DNA of 6,490 nt from CAYHZL01 sp964361075 (GCA_964361075.1 CAYHZL010000192.1:1-6490); one strand, 5' to 3'; shown: positions 1 through 6,259, counted from the stretch's first letter. Program-made: numbers and translations. Notes: generated by a model not told the origin, from the sequence alone.

Positions 1-107
1 TGCCTTTAAAGTCATGCCATGAGTAACTTTTTGATTCGCCGCGGCGAATAAAACTAGCAACATTCACCAAAACATTAGACAAACTCATGGCATGACTGAG
101 TAGTTAC
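1..107. repeat. Right part of a palindromic repeat element, cut by the window edge
   Basis: The stretch holds a perfect 14-bp inverted repeat, GTCATGCCATGAGT at 11-24 against ACTCATGGCATGAC at 83-96. Between the arms is a perfect 16-bp palindrome, ATTCGCCGCGGCGAAT, at 34-49. It ends in GACTGAGTAGTTA (94-106), which is the exact reverse complement of 5915-5927, the left end of the repeat element downstream of the exporter gene. This supports reading it as the right end of a small non-coding mobile element whose left end is outside the window. No open frame of interest is present. It separates motB from whatever lies upstream, where a motA gene would be expected. Confidence 0.6.
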
Positions 108-131
108 ATCGGATTGTAGAATCGTACAGCT

Positions 132-815
132 ATGAAAATAAATCAGTCTCGCGTTCAAGCGAAAAAATCTTCAGAGCGTCATTGGCAAGTCAGTTATATA
201 GATTTGCTCACCGCTATGCTTGCCGCGTTCACTCTGTTGCTTGCGCTTTCGGTTCCGGATCAAGCTAAGTTGGATAATTTTGCTTCTTCGGTTCAATCTG
301 AAAAAAAAGCGCAGCAAAACTTATCGACACTTGCAAAAGCGTTGAAAGAAAATATCGATTCAAATCCTTCTCTGAGAAATGATGTGAAAGTAGTGAAGAC
401 AGATCAAGGTGTTGAATTGCGATTCGGTACAAAATTATTATTTCCTGTCGGCAAAGCAAAAATGCAGGCGACAGCGTACCAATCAATTGATACCATCGGT
501 CAGATATTAAAATCTTTCGTTGAAGCACGAAGCGCCTACATTGCGGTTGAAGGACATACCGACAACACGCCATTTCGTTCAAACAAGGAATTTCTTTCGA
601 ATTGGGAATTATCAACTGCACGCGCCGGAGAAGTGGTTCACTTTCTACAAGATACTGTCGGCATAGCAGGCAAGCGTCTTTCAGCAACCGGATATGCAGA
701 TGCGCGTCCGGTGAATAAGGCACTCGATCCCGAAACAAAAGATTTTACTGAAGAAGCAAAAGCAGAAAACCGTCGTGTTGTTATCAGAATTTATTATTAC
801 CGTGAACCGGATTAA
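132..815 (+). CDS. motB: MotB-family stator protein with OmpA-like peptidoglycan-binding domain
   Basis: This 227-residue protein is the peptidoglycan-anchored half of an ion-driven stator. In this family it pairs with MotA in the inner membrane and grips the cell wall while ions pass. A short basic cytoplasmic N-terminus leads into one membrane segment (about 21-41). There WQVSYIDLLTAM lines up with E. coli MotB WKIAYADFMTAM, so Asp24 matches the essential ion-binding Asp32. A linker at about 43-95 precedes an OmpA-like domain (about 96-222) with the expected landmarks GHTDNTP (141-147), NWELSTARA (157-165), GYADARPV (187-194) and ENRRVVI (212-218). It is shorter than E. coli MotB (308 residues), mainly in the linker and C-terminal tail. 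The ATG at 132 fits because the membrane segment begins 20 residues in; no clear ribosome-binding site is seen. MotA is not in the window. The FliG-like gene starts 32 bp downstream in the same direction, which suggests one transcript. Alternatives are a stator of another system (ExbD/TolR-like or Zorya-type), but the TAM motif and the FliG neighbour favour a MotAB type. Confidence 0.9.
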   Translation: MKINQSRVQAKKSSERHWQVSYIDLLTAMLAAFTLLLALSVPDQAKLDNFASSVQSEKKAQQNLSTLAKALKENIDSNPSLRNDVKVVKTDQGVELRFGTKLLFPVGKAKMQATAYQSIDTIGQILKSFVEARSAYIAVEGHTDNTPFRSNKEFLSNWELSTARAGEVVHFLQDTVGIAGKRLSATGYADARPVNKALDPETKDFTEEAKAENRRVVIRIYYYREPD

Positions 816-847
816 AAATTTCACTCCATATTTTGTGGGAAAAACCT

Positions 848-2599
848 ATGAAGTCTAAACCTGTGCAGTTTAAAATAGTTACTCTTCTTTCGATCCTCTC
901 GTTCGTTGGTGCAGCACATCTTTTTGCTTCCGATGTTGAGAAGGAAAAAATGAAAGTGGAAAAAGAATTAGAAAATGTCATCAGCAATGAAATCAGAAAA
1001 TATTACAGCGATTTAAAATTTCTGATTGCTGCTGATGCAACATTGTCTGAAATTGCCGGCGCCGAAACGCCGGATGAACGTGATATTATGCTGCCGGGTG
1101 TGAAAGGGTTTCAGGCAGACAGAAAAGAAAATGCTGCAAAACCACAGTATGCCGTTGATGGTATTTCAATTAAAATTTTAGTTGATAAAAACGGCACGCA
1201 CGAAGATAAAGAATTATTGCGCTTGATCGAAAATATTGCATTTTATGTCGGCAAATTAAATCGGGAGCGCGGCGATAAAGTTGAACTGCAAGAATTTGCA
1301 TTTCCGCAAACTGCGGCTATGCAGCAAACACAGGCTGCGCAATTTGCCGACTCAGCATTTCATCCAGCGAGTGTAGAAAAACAAAATTCTGCATTCACTC
1401 CGCTGACAATAGGTTCGCTTGCCTTCGTGTTTGTGTTGCTTGTGTTGGTATATCTTCTTGTGCGAAAAAATAAAATTGATCAAATGAAAGCGCAGCAAGC
1501 GTTATACGAGGCAGACAAAAAATTTCATGAGCAGCAGGAAATTCAGGAATTGCAGGATGAAACGAAAGCATTGCCCATGGTTGCAGAAAGTATGCAAAGA
1601 GCAACTGATGCGGCTGAACTTCAAAAATTAAAAAGTAATATTATTGCGACGAGTGTGGGTAATACGGCGTTCACTGCAACGGTGGTGCGCGAAATAATTG
1701 CTGACCCGGCAAGCAAAGTGAAATTGCAGTCGGTCATTTCATACATCGGCATTAATATTGTCGGGTTAATGAAAGAACATTTTTCGGATGAAGAAAATGT
1801 AGTATTACATCAAATGATGATTCAGGCGCCGCCGCAAAATCCTGCAGAAATAAAAGATTCGTTAGTATTCTTTCAAAACCAATTATACATAAAACAATTT
1901 TCCGCGTCGAAAACTGCGCAGCAAAATCCGTTTGCATTTTTAGAAAGACTTTCCGAACCGCAAATTTATTTGTTGATGAAAGATGAACCGGCGGGAATTA
2001 TTGCAATTATTCTTTCGCAGCTTAACCCGACAGTGGCAAGCAGTATGTTGCGGAATTTACCTTCCATGCAGCAAGGCGAAGTTGCTCTCGAACTTGCCAA
2101 ACTGCGAAGACTTTCATCGGACACGTACGTTTCTGTTGCAAAAGAATTAGCGACGAAAGCGTCAACAATTCCAATTATCAATAACGTGCAATTACTCGGC
2201 ACCGATTTGCTTCTTGATATTATGGATAACATGGATGAAACTGCTGAATCAACAATTACTGAATTTATTAAAGTGATGAATCTTGATTTGTTCAAGGAAC
2301 TTTCTTCGCAGCGTGTTGGATTTACGGAGTTGAGCAAGCTTGACGACAAAATGCTGCGCCAATTGGTAAAAGATATTTCGGGAGAAGAAATGTCCATTGC
2401 GTTGAAGAATGCGCCTGACGATCTGCGCGACCGTTTCCTTTCTGTGTTGCCGACGAAATCGAAACAAATTCTTATGGATAGAATTGAAAACTTACAAGAT
2501 GTATCACCAGATGATGAGCAGAAAGTGCGCCGCAGAATTACTAAAATGGTGCGTACCTATATTCGCAGCGGCATTGGTGCCGGTGCAAGCGAAGGATAA
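848..2599 (+). CDS. Membrane-anchored FliF(RBM3)-FliG fusion protein, putative rotor of a non-flagellar motor
   Basis: This 583-residue protein begins with a hydrophobic signal or anchor (about 9-28, ending LFAS). A periplasmic part (29-182) resembles the third ring-building motif of FliF. It has KELENVI (39-45), LPGVKG (82-87; FliF has LPGVPG), GISIKILVD (105-113) and NRERGDKVEL (138-147), then FAF, matching Salmonella FliF KRGDTLNVVNSPF. A second membrane segment (about 184-205) ends in RKNK, as FliF TM2 does. A charged helix (210-240) leads to FliG-like cytoplasmic domains: N-type at about 295-350, middle at about 361-420 (PFAFLERLSEPQIYLL, IIAIILSQL), and C-terminal at about 452-575 with LDDKMLRQLV (498-507) and ALKNA (518-522), like the stator-contacting FliG region. 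FliF ring motifs 1 and 2 are absent. A TTG start at 833 is possible, but ATG 848 places the signal correctly and has GGGA upstream. It sits 32 bp after motB. The FliG assignment is firm, the FliF part is good but from motifs only, and the non-flagellar role is inference. Confidence 0.83.
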   Translation: MKSKPVQFKIVTLLSILSFVGAAHLFASDVEKEKMKVEKELENVISNEIRKYYSDLKFLIAADATLSEIAGAETPDERDIMLPGVKGFQADRKENAAKPQYAVDGISIKILVDKNGTHEDKELLRLIENIAFYVGKLNRERGDKVELQEFAFPQTAAMQQTQAAQFADSAFHPASVEKQNSAFTPLTIGSLAFVFVLLVLVYLLVRKNKIDQMKAQQALYEADKKFHEQQEIQELQDETKALPMVAESMQRATDAAELQKLKSNIIATSVGNTAFTATVVREIIADPASKVKLQSVISYIGINIVGLMKEHFSDEENVVLHQMMIQAPPQNPAEIKDSLVFFQNQLYIKQFSASKTAQQNPFAFLERLSEPQIYLLMKDEPAGIIAIILSQLNPTVASSMLRNLPSMQQGEVALELAKLRRLSSDTYVSVAKELATKASTIPIINNVQLLGTDLLLDIMDNMDETAESTITEFIKVMNLDLFKELSSQRVGFTELSKLDDKMLRQLVKDISGEEMSIALKNAPDDLRDRFLSVLPTKSKQILMDRIENLQDVSPDDEQKVRRRITKMVRTYIRSGIGAGASEG

Positions 2600-2637
2600 A
2601 GTGAAGTATCGGAGAATTAGTTGGTAAAGAATTTTAG

Positions 2638-2783
2638 TAACTCACGTTACGCAAAGATGAAAAACCAACCGTCATTCCCGCATGTTTTTAGCGGGAATCT
2701 ACATAATGGATGCCCGATTAAAGCATTCGGGCATGACGACCTTAATGTTTTAGGCATTTTCCCAACGTGCGTAACATCAGTTA
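2638..2783. repeat. 146-bp MITE-like repeat with terminal inverted repeats, copy 1
   Basis: The ends are TAACTCACGTTACGCA (2638-2653) and the inverse of TAACTGATGTTACGCA (2768-2783), which match at 14 of 16 bases. Inside are two hairpins, ATTCCCGC/GCGGGAAT and ATGCCCGA/TCGGGCAT. Together they form the widespread CGTCATTCCCG...CGGGCATGACG type of palindromic unit. It occupies most of the 241-bp gap between the rotor-like gene and the exporter gene. It is identical to 5624-5791 apart from a 22-bp insertion in that copy. No transposase is visible, so it is non-autonomous. Its hairpins could attenuate read-through into the exporter gene. A clear target-site duplication cannot be picked out. Confidence 0.85.
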
Positions 2784-2840
2784 ATCAATACAAGTTACCA
2801 TTCATATTTTTGTGTTATACATTTTAATATTTTAAGATAA

Positions 2841-5585
2841 ATGTTTATGAGCGAGTTAATAAATTCTTTCCGGCGATCTATTTTTTTACTGTTTATTGTT
2901 TCCGTTGTGGCATTCTCGCAAGTGGTAGATGAAGCGACCAGAGCACGAGCCAATTCAGAATTGCAGAAGATGTCACCCGATGAAATAGATGCTTTGATTA
3001 AAAAATATGGTATGACTCGCGCCGAGGCGGAGGCTAAAGCAAAACAAAACGGTATTGACCTCGAGTCGTATCTAAAACAATTGCCGGGAAAAAGTACTCC
3101 TGTTCTAACTACACAATCTGCACCGATTGCAAATATTCCCATTCCAACACAGACATCCCCAAAAACGGAGGAAGCTGTACCTGCTACACTCGGTAATGCG
3201 GCACAGGTTGTGAATGCTCCTAAACCGCCGCAGCCGTTAAAGGTTGAAGAAAGTCAAATCTTCGGACTTTCTTTCTTTCGATCTCCAGCGAATACTTTTG
3301 AAGCTTCACCTTCGATTGCGGATAAAGATTATATTCTTGGGGCAGGGGATGTACTAAAAATTTCACTCTGGGGTCAAACCCAGACGATGGATGAAGTAAC
3401 TGTAGATCGTGAAGGGCGCATAACACTAGTATCGGTTGGTCCATTGCTTGTTTCCGGTTATACTATTGATGAAGCAAAAAAACGTGTGAAGGCAGCCCTT
3501 GCCCATTCTTATGCAGGACTCGAATCGCAACCGGCAACAATCTTTTTAGAACTCTCACTCTCTAAACTTCGACCCGTGCGCGTATTTATTATGGGTGAAG
3601 TAAATAATCCGGGAGGATATTTTGTAAACAATTTCGCCAATGTGTTCAATTCTCTTTTTGTTGTTGGTGGACCAAAAGCAAGCGGTTCTTTACGTGATGT
3701 AAGAGTTATTCGGTCCGGTAAATTAATTGCAAAAGTGGATTTGTATGATTATTTGCTTGGATCAGTAAAAACAAATGATACTCGTGTTAACGATAATGAT
3801 ATTATATTTGTGCCTCTGAAAGGACGCAGTATTTCTATCCGCGGTGAAGTGTTACGTCCAGCCACGTATGAATTACAGCCTGACGAAAATTTAAAGAAAC
3901 TGCTTGAATATGCCGGCGGTGTCCGAAGCAATGTCTATCGCGATCGGATTCAGGTAGACCGTATCATACCCTTTGCGAAACGAAAAAAGGGTGATCTTGA
4001 ACGGCGCATGTTCGATATAGAATTTGCCGATATTGCAACAGGAAAAAAAGATTTCACTGTTGAAGATGGAGATATTATTACGCTCTTTCCAATTTTAGAT
4101 AAGAAAGAAAATTATGTGCGGATTGCAGGAGATGTAAAACGTCCCGGAACATACCAGATAGATCAATTACGAACAGTGAAAGATCTTATTGATGCGGCAG
4201 ATGGTCTTTGGCCTACTGCGTACCTTAAACGTGCTGAATTAACCCGTCAATATCAGAGCGATAAATTTGAGATGATTACGCTTGATTTGGAAAAAGTAAT
4301 GCAAAAAAATCCACAACAGAATATCGCACTGGAGATGCGCGACAATTTGCGAATCTATTCGATGTACGAAATTAATCCTGTTGATTTTGTTTCCATTTTA
4401 GGCCATGTAAAATCACCAGGGAAATTTATTTTTGCTGATAGTATGACGGTTAGCAATATGCTGCGATCTGTTGGTGGACAGGAAGATTCAGTATTCCGTG
4501 CCAACACATTTCTTGATCGTGCTGATCTTGTGCGATTGAATGAAGACCTTGTAACGCGCCGGACGATTCAGCTTGATATTGCAAAAATACTTGCCGGTGA
4601 AGAAAAGGATATACCTCTTATCCAGGGTGATGAATTGCGAGTGTATGCACTTGGGGAAATAAAGTTTTTGGATAAAAAAATACAAATTTATGGACATGTG
4701 AAACGACCCGGTGAATACCGGCTGATTGAAAAAATGACTCTTACCGATCTCATTTTACAAGCGGGCGGCTTTACTGAAGATGCATGGACGAATCAGGCTG
4801 AAGTGGCACGCGTTATGAACACTGAAATGAAAAACGATTCATTGGTTAGAATATTGTTTAGTGATATGCCTAATTTATTCGATGCAACCCGAACACCTAT
4901 AGAGATTCTTTCCTCCTCAAAGGCTAGTTCGTTTGTTCTGCAAGATAAAGACCAAGTATTTATACGTCCGAATCCCAATTACCGATTACAAGAACAGGTA
5001 ACAGTTGCGGGCGAAGTGAAATTTCCGGGTGCGTATGCTCTTTGGGAACCGCGTGAGCGGATTTCCGATGTAGTCCGTCGTGCAGGTGGGTTGAAAAAAA
5101 CCGGCTATGCGCGAGGTGGACAATTGATTCGTGGTACTACACGGTTCCGAACAAATATTGAAGAAGCATTACACGATGAAAGAGGAACATACGATGCTAT
5201 TTTACATCCGGGAGATCAAGTTGTTATCCAACGCACTCCGAATAGTGTAGAGGTGTTAGGTGAAGTCAATAACCCCGGTAAGTATTCGTTTGTTGAAGGA
5301 AAAAGTATGAAATTTTATTTAGATATTGCCGGTGGAAAAACTGATAGCGCTTACTATGCTTTAATTACTCTTCCAGAAGGTTTTGTGGAAAAATATGGTT
5401 TTGGTTGGTTCTCATCTAATCCTTCTATTCCAGATGGTTCGATGATTTATGTAGTAAAATTAAAGCCTGAACCGCCAGAACCAGTGTTGAAGGATAAAAC
5501 AACATCAACATTTGATTTTGTTAAAGATATGCTCGCAATTATAGTTTCATCTGTAACAGTTATTGTGCTTGCAAAAAGACTGTAG
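2841..5585 (+). CDS. Polysaccharide export protein with about seven SLBB repeats (Wza-like)
   Basis: This 914-residue envelope protein is probably the outer-membrane or periplasmic channel component of a surface polysaccharide exporter. A signal peptide covers about 1-26 (RRSIFLLFIVSVVAFS, then Q). Residues 35-80 are a charged helical stretch containing MSPDEIDALIKKYGMTRAEA, and a proline-rich linker runs to about 135. The polysaccharide-export domain spans about 161-245 (DYILGAGDVLKISLWG, VDREGRITLVSVGPLLVSG). Seven SLBB-type units follow, each opening with a G-x-V-xx-P-G-x-Y/F signature: 252-261, 335-343 (RPATY, G replaced by A), 430-438, 520-529, 618-626, 724-732 and 807-815. A C-terminal membrane helix (about 893-910) ends AKRL. 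E. coli Wza is about 380 residues with far fewer units, so this is an enlarged multi-SLBB form, a type I associate with Bacteroidota-like and Ignavibacteria-like genomes. ATG 2841 and ATG 2847 are both usable; no ribosome-binding site is evident, and the AT-rich 2784-2840 may hold a promoter. No glycosyltransferase, Wzc or other capsule gene is in view. Confidence 0.93.
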   Translation: MFMSELINSFRRSIFLLFIVSVVAFSQVVDEATRARANSELQKMSPDEIDALIKKYGMTRAEAEAKAKQNGIDLESYLKQLPGKSTPVLTTQSAPIANIPIPTQTSPKTEEAVPATLGNAAQVVNAPKPPQPLKVEESQIFGLSFFRSPANTFEASPSIADKDYILGAGDVLKISLWGQTQTMDEVTVDREGRITLVSVGPLLVSGYTIDEAKKRVKAALAHSYAGLESQPATIFLELSLSKLRPVRVFIMGEVNNPGGYFVNNFANVFNSLFVVGGPKASGSLRDVRVIRSGKLIAKVDLYDYLLGSVKTNDTRVNDNDIIFVPLKGRSISIRGEVLRPATYELQPDENLKKLLEYAGGVRSNVYRDRIQVDRIIPFAKRKKGDLERRMFDIEFADIATGKKDFTVEDGDIITLFPILDKKENYVRIAGDVKRPGTYQIDQLRTVKDLIDAADGLWPTAYLKRAELTRQYQSDKFEMITLDLEKVMQKNPQQNIALEMRDNLRIYSMYEINPVDFVSILGHVKSPGKFIFADSMTVSNMLRSVGGQEDSVFRANTFLDRADLVRLNEDLVTRRTIQLDIAKILAGEEKDIPLIQGDELRVYALGEIKFLDKKIQIYGHVKRPGEYRLIEKMTLTDLILQAGGFTEDAWTNQAEVARVMNTEMKNDSLVRILFSDMPNLFDATRTPIEILSSSKASSFVLQDKDQVFIRPNPNYRLQEQVTVAGEVKFPGAYALWEPRERISDVVRRAGGLKKTGYARGGQLIRGTTRFRTNIEEALHDERGTYDAILHPGDQVVIQRTPNSVEVLGEVNNPGKYSFVEGKSMKFYLDIAGGKTDSAYYALITLPEGFVEKYGFGWFSSNPSIPDGSMIYVVKLKPEPPEPVLKDKTTSTFDFVKDMLAIIVSSVTVIVLAKRL

Positions 5586-5623
5586 AGGGTAGTAACAAAT
5601 TACATAGCCACAAATATCGTTAC

Positions 5624-5791
5624 TAACTCACGTTACGCAAAGATGAAAAACCAACCGTCATTCCCGTCCCAAAGGGATCCCTTCGGGACATGTTTTTAGC
5701 GGGAATCTACATAATGGATGCCCGATTAAAGCATTCGGGCATGACGACCTTAATGTTTTAGGCATTTTCCCAACGTGCGTAACATCAGTTA
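5624..5791. repeat. 168-bp MITE-like repeat, copy 2, carrying a 22-bp palindromic insertion
   Basis: By eye this is base-for-base identical to 2638-2783 in the same orientation, except for 22 extra bases at 5667-5688 placed in the loop side of the first hairpin. It has the same terminal inverted repeats. The two copies flank the exporter gene as direct repeats, with about 2.84 kb between them. The right end runs straight into a reading frame that resembles an SLBB protein tail (5797-5913). Perfect identity outside the insertion implies recent duplication or gene conversion. Confidence 0.87.
5667..5688. repeat. 22-bp imperfect palindrome inserted inside repeat copy 2
   Basis: The insertion is symmetric at 20 of 22 positions around the perfect 12-bp core AAGGGATCCCTT, with outer arms TCCC and GGGA. 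It is absent from copy 1, so the boundaries are exact: CATTCCCG, then the insertion, then CATG. A related copy in the opposite sense lies at 6411-6432 inside an unrelated repeat. Confidence 0.75.
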
Positions 5792-5796
5792 CTAAA

Positions 5797-5913
5797 ATGC
5801 CAACACCGATAGAAAGTAAACCGTTTGATATTACCAGCACGATTAAAGAATCATTCGCTTTGCTTGCAAGCGCGTTAACGATTATTGTGTTGGTAGTACA
5901 ATTGAAAAAATAA
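5797..5913 (+). pseudogene. Remnant 3' end of an SLBB export-protein gene (38 codons)
   Basis: The frame encodes 38 residues, beginning MPTPIESKPFDITSTIKE, then a hydrophobic helix (FALLASALTIIVLVVQ) and LKK. It resembles the last 35-45 residues of the neighbouring exporter, where VVKLKPEPPEP, then TFDFVKDMLAIIV, then VIVLAKRL occur in the same order. The similarity seems to begin a few codons before the ATG (VTK encoded at 5788-5796), exactly at the edge of repeat copy 2. This argues for a gene truncated by the repeat rather than an intact small gene. The frame stays open back through the repeat to 5647, after a TGA at 5644. No ribosome-binding site is seen. A genuine small membrane protein cannot be excluded. 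Confidence 0.55.
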
Positions 5914-5914
5914 A

Positions 5915-6104
5915 TAACTACTCAGTCTTTTTTTTGTAATTTCTTTATTTGTGCCAAGAAAATAAACAAATCCCCCTAACCCCCTTTTCAAGGGGGAATA
6001 AGAGCGTGGTAATCCCCCTTGAAAAGGGGGAAATCCGCCGAAGATAAGTCCGCCGGCTTTTTGGCGGAGGGATTTTTTGAATCAACAATAACGTTGAGTA
6101 GTTA
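5915..6104. repeat. 190-bp palindrome-rich repeat element with TAACTACTCA ends
   Basis: The ends TAACTACTCA (5915-5924) and TGAGTAGTTA (6095-6104) are perfect 10-bp inverted repeats. The left 13 bases are the exact reverse complement of 94-106 near the window start. The element begins 2 bp after the stop codon of the exporter-tail remnant and ends 42 bp before the tRNA. It contains an inner block starting near AAATCCCCCT (5968-5977) and ending in GGAGGGATTT (6067-6076), and no open frame of interest. Together with the promoter region it accounts for the gene-free stretch before the tRNA. Confidence 0.65.
5980..6030. repeat. 17-bp inverted repeat pair of C5TT/AAG5 hairpins
   Basis: CCCCCTTTTCAAGGGGG (5980-5996) is itself a hairpin. 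It is repeated as its exact reverse complement, CCCCCTTGAAAAGGGGG, at 6014-6030, so the two can also pair with each other over 17 bp around a 17-nt spacer. A further stem TCCGCC/GGCGGA at 6049-6054 and 6063-6068 follows, with T-runs near it. Such C-rich units are common interspersed repeats. Transcribed from the left, the group could also act as a terminator after the exporter region. Confidence 0.7.
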
Positions 6105-6123
6105 CAAAAATAAATATTTTTCG

Positions 6124-6130
6124 TATCTTG
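6124..6130 (+). promoter_or_regulatory. Possible -7 promoter box (TATCTTG) for tRNA-Thr
   Basis: TATCTTG ends 16 bp before the first base of the tRNA and follows an AT-rich tract. It is close to the TAnnTTTG -7 element of Bacteroidota-type promoters. A matching upstream -33 TTTG is not clear; TTAC at 6102-6105, in the end of the preceding repeat, is the nearest candidate. Confidence 0.35.
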
Positions 6131-6146
6131 TAGACGAACACTATGT

Positions 6147-6219
6147 GCTGGAGTAGCTCAACTGGTAGAGCAGCTGATTCGTAATCAGCAGGTCGTGAGT
6201 TCAAATCTCATCTCCAGCT
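6147..6219 (+). tRNA. tRNA-Thr (anticodon CGT)
   Basis: A complete cloverleaf can be drawn. The acceptor stem is GCTGGAG (6147-6153) with CTCCAGC (6212-6218), and the D arm is GCTC/GAGC with GG in the loop. The anticodon stem GCTGA/TCAGC encloses loop TTCGTAA, giving anticodon CGT at 6180-6182, which reads the threonine codon ACG. The variable loop is AGGTC, and the T arm is GTGAG-TTCAAAT-CTCAT with one G-U pair. The discriminator base is T at 6219. CCA is not encoded and must be added after transcription. The gene is followed directly by a strong terminator, so it appears to be transcribed alone. Confidence 0.96.
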
Positions 6220-6223
6220 CAAG

Positions 6224-6259
6224 AAAAGTCCCGCTTACCTAAAGTGAACGGGACTTTTT
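6224..6259 (+). terminator. Intrinsic terminator of the tRNA-Thr gene
   Basis: AAAAGTCCCG (6224-6233) pairs perfectly with CGGGACTTTT (6249-6258) across a 15-nt loop, and the stem runs into TTTTT (6255-6259). It begins 5 bp after the tRNA 3' end. The A-rich left arm means it could also work in the opposite direction. Confidence 0.85.

Noticed and set aside
833..847. TTG start five codons upstream for the FliF-FliG fusion
   Set aside because: The ATG at 848 gives a normal signal-peptide N-terminus (MKSKPVQFK) with GGGA at suitable distance, whereas the TTG would need a rarer start for no gain.
1966..2397. Long antisense open frame of 143 codons
   Set aside because: It is a shadow of the FliG coding region, whose frame shows clear family motifs; the antisense product shows none.
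2600..2637. Intrinsic terminator directly after the fusion gene
   Set aside because: No G+C stem followed by a T-run is present here. The nearest hairpins belong to the repeat and lack a clean T-tract.
2621..2827. Open frame of 68 codons covering repeat copy 1
   Set aside because: It lies almost wholly within the repeat, and the same frame is open in copy 2 only because the palindromic sequence lacks stops. It shows no protein-like pattern and is not counted as a gene.
5968..6076. Possible CRISPR-like array of C-rich hairpins
   Set aside because: There are only two units and they are in inverted, not direct, orientation. There is no regular spacer and no cas gene in the window.
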